The notes beneath the pieces were generated by a model. It saw nothing but the letters and a program-made list of their open reading frames with translations. It ran no database searches and was not told where the DNA came from. Positions 60,309 through 64,000 of a DNA stretch of 64,000 nucleotides are shown here, piece by piece (position 1 is the stretch's first letter; each line of letters begins with the position of its first letter). Source of the stretch: JANELJ01 sp024511395 (GTDB lineage Bacteria; Pseudomonadota; Gammaproteobacteria; GRL18); contig OY820613.1 of assembly GCA_963681975.1 (NCBI GenBank), positions 1,736,001 through 1,800,000 on the forward strand. The letters are read 5' to 3'. A program made the position numbers and the translations under genes.

Positions 60309-61810
60309 TAGTTCAACCTGAATAATACCGTTTTAAGCCTGACCTCAAGCCAGGTTTAAAGCAGCAGATTGCTCCGGTTTGATAAAACACCCCATCAAAC
60401 CGGAAATAATTTTGAGCCACAAAAGCCGGAGCTTATTGAGGATCTTTCTTAAGTTATGACCAGCGGCTACCATAACCACATTAATGGCATCACCGACTGC
60501 ACCTTTCAGATAGCAGCGGTCTAAACGGCCATCGTTTTTCATATGACCAATTTCAGGCTCAATCGCACTGCGCCGTTTTAATGCCTTTTTAATACTTCGG
60601 GTAACGCCTCGTTTCTGACCTGAGATAAAAACTTTCGTGTCTTTTACTTCATGTCCACGATAACCCCGGTCAACAAAGCACTGTTCCGGTTGTACTGCTG
60701 TAAACTGTTTTATCTGCTCCAGTTGTGGTAACAAGGTATGTCCATCATAAGGATTTCCTGGATAACTTTGAGCCCCAATAACAAAGCCTTCCTTGTTGGT
60801 CACAGCGATACTGGCTTTAACCCCAAATTCATAAGGCTTATGAGCTTTGCCTTTACTGACACACTCGACTTCCGGGGCGTGTAAACTGTAAAGCTTGTTC
60901 TTACTGTGCTGCTCCTGCTCTATCAGTTTCTGTGCCTGTTCCAGAACCACTTCAAACAGTGACTGAATATCAACAGAATAATTGGGCAGTTGTCGTTCAA
61001 TATCCCTTTTAACGCGACCTAAACGGGATTTCAGTTTATTATTCATTTTCTTCATGCGTTTAAACTGTTTTGCATGAGCATAACGACTGGCCATTAATAC
61101 ATATTGAGGTCCAATCCGATTATAATTCTGGCGCAGTTTAATACCGTGCTCTTTGGACAGTTTAACCAGGTTTTCTCTGGCTTTGTTCAGGAGCTTTGAA
61201 TCGGTTGGAAAAGCGATGTTCTTTTCCTGTACGGTAGTATCTACCGTGACTTTCTTTAAACTGCCGGGCTTTATGGTTTTACTCTTTAGTCCGGCCTTAA
61301 TGGTTTCAATCAGTAATTTTTCACTGCCTGACTTACCCAGCCGGTTACGCCATTTGGTCATGGTCGTAGGGTGTATAGGCATCTTATGCTGAAAGTATTC
61401 TTCTCCACAAAAACATTGCCAGTACGGATTTTCTGTCCAGCTTTTTACGACCTGTTCATCCGATAAATCATGCAGATGTTTCAGGTAATGCAATCCTGCA
61501 ATCAGGCGAGTGCGTATAGCAGGAGCGCCTTTAGTGGATATAAACAGGGCTCCCCATTCTTTATCAAGACTTTCCCAGTTTATGTGTTTTGATAACTTAA
61601 TCAACTCATGATTTAAGTCCAGCATGTTTTCAAGACGCATCCTGAACAGGTCTTCCTGAGGTATTTTTGGCTGTTTCTTTGGCTTCATTTTGGTATGGAA
61701 ATTTGCAAGGTAATAAGGCTTATTTTACCAAAAACCTGCAAATTTAACACCCATAATCAAGCAATATTTCTTTATAAATCAATGCTATATGTTTTATTCA
61801 GGGTGGACTA
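60309..61810 (-). mobile_element. complete IS5-family element
   Basis: The 1502-bp element has terminal repeats TAGTTCAACCTGAATAATAC and, inverted, TAGTCCACCCTGAATAAAAC, with an intact transposase gene. It is the only IS5 copy in the window that encodes a complete protein. Confidence 0.92.
60345..61688 (-). CDS. IS5-family transposase
   Basis: The intact 447-residue protein begins with a DUF772-type region (RLIAGLHYLKHLHDLSDEQV). DDE blocks follow at VTVDTTVQEKNIAFPTD (first Asp), CFVDRGYRGHEVKDTKVF (second Asp) and SAIEPEIGHMKNDGRLDR (Glu). The end LYLKIISGLMGCFIKP-like tail is hydrophobic. Subgroup assignment within IS5 is not certain; the length and blocks resemble the IS1478-like branch. 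The frame is open throughout. Confidence 0.85.
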   Translation of the reverse strand: MKPKKQPKIPQEDLFRMRLENMLDLNHELIKLSKHINWESLDKEWGALFISTKGAPAIRTRLIAGLHYLKHLHDLSDEQVVKSWTENPYWQCFCGEEYFQHKMPIHPTTMTKWRNRLGKSGSEKLLIETIKAGLKSKTIKPGSLKKVTVDTTVQEKNIAFPTDSKLLNKARENLVKLSKEHGIKLRQNYNRIGPQYVLMASRYAHAKQFKRMKKMNNKLKSRLGRVKRDIERQLPNYSVDIQSLFEVVLEQAQKLIEQEQHSKNKLYSLHAPEVECVSKGKAHKPYEFGVKASIAVTNKEGFVIGAQSYPGNPYDGHTLLPQLEQIKQFTAVQPEQCFVDRGYRGHEVKDTKVFISGQKRGVTRSIKKALKRRSAIEPEIGHMKNDGRLDRCYLKGAVGDAINVVMVAAGHNLRKILNKLRLLWLKIISGLMGCFIKPEQSAALNLA

Positions 61811-61849
61811 AATAATATCTAAAAAAACATTATTATTAAGGAACCAGGA

Positions 61850-62416
61850 ATGAAATCAAAATTTATCATTACTTCAGCAATTGTTGCATTATTCATATCA
61901 AATCTGGCCATGACAGAGCAAAATAAGCCCTCTATAACTGAAAGTATTCTGGTCGAACAGCAGCTGGAAGTTCTGGAAATTAACAAGGATGAACGCTGGG
62001 TTATGCTTAAAGACCGCTCTGGATTCACCAAAAAAATAGAGGTAGGTGAGGGTGCCAGAAATTTTGATCAGCTTAAAGTCGGTGATTTAATTAATGTTAA
62101 TTATGCTGAAACAATTCAGATTAAAGCATTCGGTAAAGATGCTATCAATATGGGTGAAGAAGCAGAAGCCATTTTCTCACGAACCCCTGAAGGCGCCAAG
62201 CCTGGTGGTGCTCTTGCAGCAGCCAAAACCATTGTTGTTACTATCAGCAACATTGATCTTAAGCATAATCTTGTTACACTTAAAGATAAACAGGGCAACA
62301 CCCGCACTTTCAGACCTGAAATTCCTGGTAAGTTAAAACAAGTCAAGCTCGGTGATAAAGTGGCCATTTCCCTTGCCAAAGCCATGTCAATTTCTGTTGA
62401 TGATGACAATAAATAA
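61850..62416 (+). CDS. periplasmic protein of unknown function
   Basis: The 188-residue protein has a signal peptide (KSKFIITSAIVALFISNLAM, cleaved near residue 21). The mature part holds two similar beta segments: WVMLKDRSGFTKKIEVGEGA with LKVGDLINVNYAETI, and LVTLKDKQGNTRTFRPEIPG with VKLGDKVAISLAKAM. This duplicated small beta-barrel-like pattern is common in gammaproteobacterial exported proteins of unknown role. Start: ATG after AGGA (AACCAGGA). A hairpin terminator follows at 62435. It is outside the defence genes. Confidence 0.65.
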   Translation: MKSKFIITSAIVALFISNLAMTEQNKPSITESILVEQQLEVLEINKDERWVMLKDRSGFTKKIEVGEGARNFDQLKVGDLINVNYAETIQIKAFGKDAINMGEEAEAIFSRTPEGAKPGGALAAAKTIVVTISNIDLKHNLVTLKDKQGNTRTFRPEIPGKLKQVKLGDKVAISLAKAMSISVDDDNK

Positions 62417-62434
62417 GGACTGACGCTTATATCA

Positions 62435-62461
62435 GTATCGCCGGAAATTTTCTGGCGATAC
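62435..62461. terminator. hairpin after the periplasmic protein gene
   Basis: GTATCGCC and GGCGATAC pair around an inner GAAA/TTTC stem, followed by CTTTAAGG. Its position 18 bp after the stop codon fits a transcription terminator, though the T-run is short. Confidence 0.6.
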
Positions 62462-62590
62462 CTTTAAGGCTTTAAGACAAACCATAAAAAGCCCGCTGAA
62501 AATGCCATATAGATATATACAAACACTTCTTTTACAAGGAAAAAGCTTACAGAGAAAAAATGTTCATTTTTTCTAATAGCTATAGTAGCT

Positions 62591-63091
62591 ATGATTACTG
62601 CCCTGTTTTTCAGTCAGTATGCCTGGTCCATAACCATTTCCCAATGCATACAGGCAGACGGTACCATCGAATTTACTAATCAGGGGTGTTCCCAGTCCTA
62701 TATCAAAAACACTCATACCTCCAGACATATCTCTAAACGCAAGCAAAAACTGTTCAGACAGAAAGATTTTATTAAGCTGCAATCCCAGTTACTGCAGGCT
62801 CACAATTTATCCGAAATGGAACGACTCAGCCGAACCATTATGTATAAAGTTAATGAGCATGCCCAAAAAGGTAACCTGAGAGCAGCTTATAATATGATTG
62901 CAGCCACCTACGCAAAGTTGGCCAAAGAGCATAAAAAGAAACACTGGGAAGGCAAACCCGTACCTCAGCATTCTCTGAAAATTCAGGAACTGTTTGAAAA
63001 CGTATTAATAACACAGCCAACCACATCCAGACCGGAAGAAATGCCCCTGATTATCCAGAATGCCTGGAATCAACTGCAGAGCAATATTTAG
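62591..63091 (+). CDS. exported protein with DUF4124-like start
   Basis: The 166-residue protein opens with a hydrophobic segment (MITALFFSQYAWS), then ISQCIQADGTIEFTNQGC, which resembles the DUF4124 pattern with a strand-turn-strand and Cys. The rest is helical and basic. The same frame reads as a longer signal (CSFFLIAIVAMITALFFSQ) upstream of the ATG but lacks a start codon, so the true start is uncertain. The TAG stop lies in the terminal repeat of the IS5 derivative at 63089, so the original C terminus may have been cut. Confidence 0.55.
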   Translation: MITALFFSQYAWSITISQCIQADGTIEFTNQGCSQSYIKNTHTSRHISKRKQKLFRQKDFIKLQSQLLQAHNLSEMERLSRTIMYKVNEHAQKGNLRAAYNMIAATYAKLAKEHKKKHWEGKPVPQHSLKIQELFENVLITQPTTSRPEEMPLIIQNAWNQLQSNI

Positions 63092-63267
63092 TTCAACCTG
63101 AATAATAGCGTTTTAAGCCTGACTTCAAGCCAGGTTTAAAGCAGCTGATTGCCCCGGTTTGATAAAAGACCCCATCAAACCGGAAATAATTTTGAGCCAC
63201 AAAAGCCGGAGCTTATTGAGTCCGACCTGAATAAATCAATGCTCTATGATTTATTCAGGTCGGACTA
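63089..63267. mobile_element. IS5-derived mini-element with palindromic end
   Basis: The left ~130 bp of IS5 (TAGTTCAACCTGAATAATAG onward) are joined at 63221 to an 18-bp inverted repeat, TCCGACCTGAATAAATCA and its complement with an 8-base loop, ending CTA at 63267. The result has IS5 end sequence at both sides and no transposase gene, so it could be mobilised in trans. Confidence 0.75.
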
Positions 63268-63328
63268 TGTAATACAGTCTGTACAAAATACTACGAGACC
63301 GGGCATGTGCGGTTCAGCATTAACCTAA

Positions 63329-63409
63329 CACCGCAAAACACGCTCAAAACCACCTCTTTTGCCGGCCAGGCGCTCCAAATTCTCATTCGGAGCTATAACC
63401 ATAGATAAT
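63329..63409. repeat. 81-bp dispersed repeat, copy 2
   Basis: This matches 28848-28929 apart from one missing A. It is followed directly by an IS3 left-end remnant. Its nature is unknown. Confidence 0.7.
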
Positions 63410-63459
63410 TGATTGTTATTATCTCTTATTAAAGTGTACAGTTCTATTAGACCACAACA
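63408..63459 (-). mobile_element. IS3 left-end remnant, mutated
   Basis: On the minus strand this reads TGTTGTGGTCTAATAGAACT and on to AATAAGAGATAATAAC, the IS3 left end with several substitutions. The rest of the element is absent. Confidence 0.75.
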
Positions 63460-64000
63460 CACTCCCCACAATAAAAAAACAATTGCATATGGATTATTGA
63501 CTAAATCTAATTATGAGATGTGATGCTGGATGGAGAAGTGTTAACCCATGTTATTAACACTTCTCTACAACTTATAGAAGACATTAATCTAACAATATCA
63601 ATAGGTTACTATAATAAACAGATGTTTATTATTATGGAAAGCAGATGTCATAACGAAAAAGGATCAACTTCTAACTGACACTTCTCCGGACACTAACACT
63701 TCTTACATCTACTTATCAGAATTACAAAGTAAGCGCCAATTAATCTCACATTGACCTTCTACCCTACCTACTGTAATTCCCGAAATTTTCAGCACACCGC
63801 CAGGGCAGTAAAGCATCCAATGCTTTAGGCTCTGCATGGCGCCCCAGTTTGGGTACAGTGGTCAATTTGACATAATGGTGTTTTTACGAAGTTCACTTCA
63901 CTAGTGAAGTTTATGTCAAATGTTTACCGGGTAAACATCAATTGTAACAATTTGATTTATATGGACTTTTTATTGTTTTTTGGTTTTTTATTCTTTTTTT
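63460..64000. other. non-coding tail with several palindromes
   Basis: No gene is seen. Structures are: 12-bp inverted repeat GAGAAGTGTTAA (63533-63544, partner 63554-63565); imperfect hairpin 63798-63842 (CGCCA/TGGCG, AAAGCAT/ATGCTTT); 16-bp perfect palindrome ACTTCACTAGTGAAGT (63895-63910) inside TTTGACATAA/TTATGTCAAA (63866-63875 and 63911-63920); and ATGTTTAC/GTAAACAT around CGG (63920-63938). The window ends in a T-rich run. Confidence 0.6.

Noticed and set aside
63268..63328. Group II intron domain V-like sequence (GTGCGGTTC)
   Set aside because: Only a short match to the 3' arm is present, and no complementary arm or reverse transcriptase gene is nearby.
1..64000. CRISPR arrays, tRNA or rRNA genes
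   Set aside because: No short direct-repeat array with unique spacers and no cloverleaf or rRNA-like stretch was seen while reading; the many repeats are all insertion-sequence ends or dispersed single pairs.

Overview
The window is an insertion-sequence-saturated defence island. The base composition leans to A+T, and the gene families point to a gammaproteobacterium: IS66, IS256, IS481, IS630, IS982, IS30, IS3 and IS5 elements, YgjP-type metallopeptidases, integron attC sites with cassettes, and a DUF4124-like periplasmic protein. Species, and whether this is chromosome or plasmid, cannot be decided from the sequence. Functional names below are recognised by eye from motifs and remembered family patterns; no database search was run.

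Layout. 1-3.2 kb: IS481 end, a higA antitoxin remnant, an attC site with a broken cassette gene, IS630 and IS3 scraps, an intact IS256 with an 8-bp target duplication. 3.3-4.4 kb: mazEF-like toxin-antitoxin pair and two unknown genes. 5.3-12.8 kb: an apparently complete minus-strand type I restriction-modification (RM) operon, hsdM-hsdS-DUF4258 gene-small partner-hsdR-M48 metallopeptidase-small ORF. 13-16.2 kb: GIY-YIG gene fused to transposase debris, then the last codons of a type III mod gene, an ATPase gene, a DUF4276 gene and a broken res gene. 16.2-19.5 kb: IS256 scrap, truncated IS66, a fragment of BREX pglZ and of the gene upstream of it, an IS3 scrap, a higBA-type pair. 19.6-27.8 kb: truncated tyrosine recombinase, IS982 remnant split by IS481, second M48 gene, IS630 copies, two integron cassette genes with an attC, truncated sce7726 gene, a KwaB-like remnant, intact IS3.

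28-36.9 kb: parDE pair, a repeat with DnaA-box-like sites, then a second type I RM operon read on the minus strand: HTH gene-hsdM-hsdS-PD-(D/E)XK-like nuclease-unknown gene-Ski2-like helicase-hsdR, the last cut by IS982. 37-43.2 kb: IS5, then a type III RM operon (mod cut by IS30, ATPase, DUF4276, a hidden 57-codon gene, res cut by IS5). 43.2-49.7 kb: relE/higB-higA pair, IS256, IS982 piece, HEPN-type DUF3644 gene between two IS3 copies, an AlbA_2-type remnant. 49.7-51.5 kb: Kiwa-like kwaB/kwaA pair downstream of an hsdR 3' fragment. 52.5-59.4 kb: a tightly overlapping operon, helicase/DUF3883 remnant-RloA-like ATPase-RloB-DUF1156 methylase-ATPase-DUF4276-DUF499 ATPase remnant. 59.4-64 kb: IS982 remnant, the second DnaA-box repeat, intact IS5, two periplasmic-protein genes, an IS5-derived palindrome and a structured non-coding tail.

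The main biological pattern is modular. Four times, an ATPase gene plus a TOPRIM-like partner (three DUF4276, one RloB) sits inside a modification/restriction operon with 1-11 base overlaps, and once a nuclease-unknown-helicase trio sits between hsdS and hsdR. This fits back-up defences whose activity is tied to the surrounding RM system. Most of the large systems have since been broken by IS elements. Of those with core genes visible, only the first type I RM operon and the Kiwa-like pair look uninterrupted.
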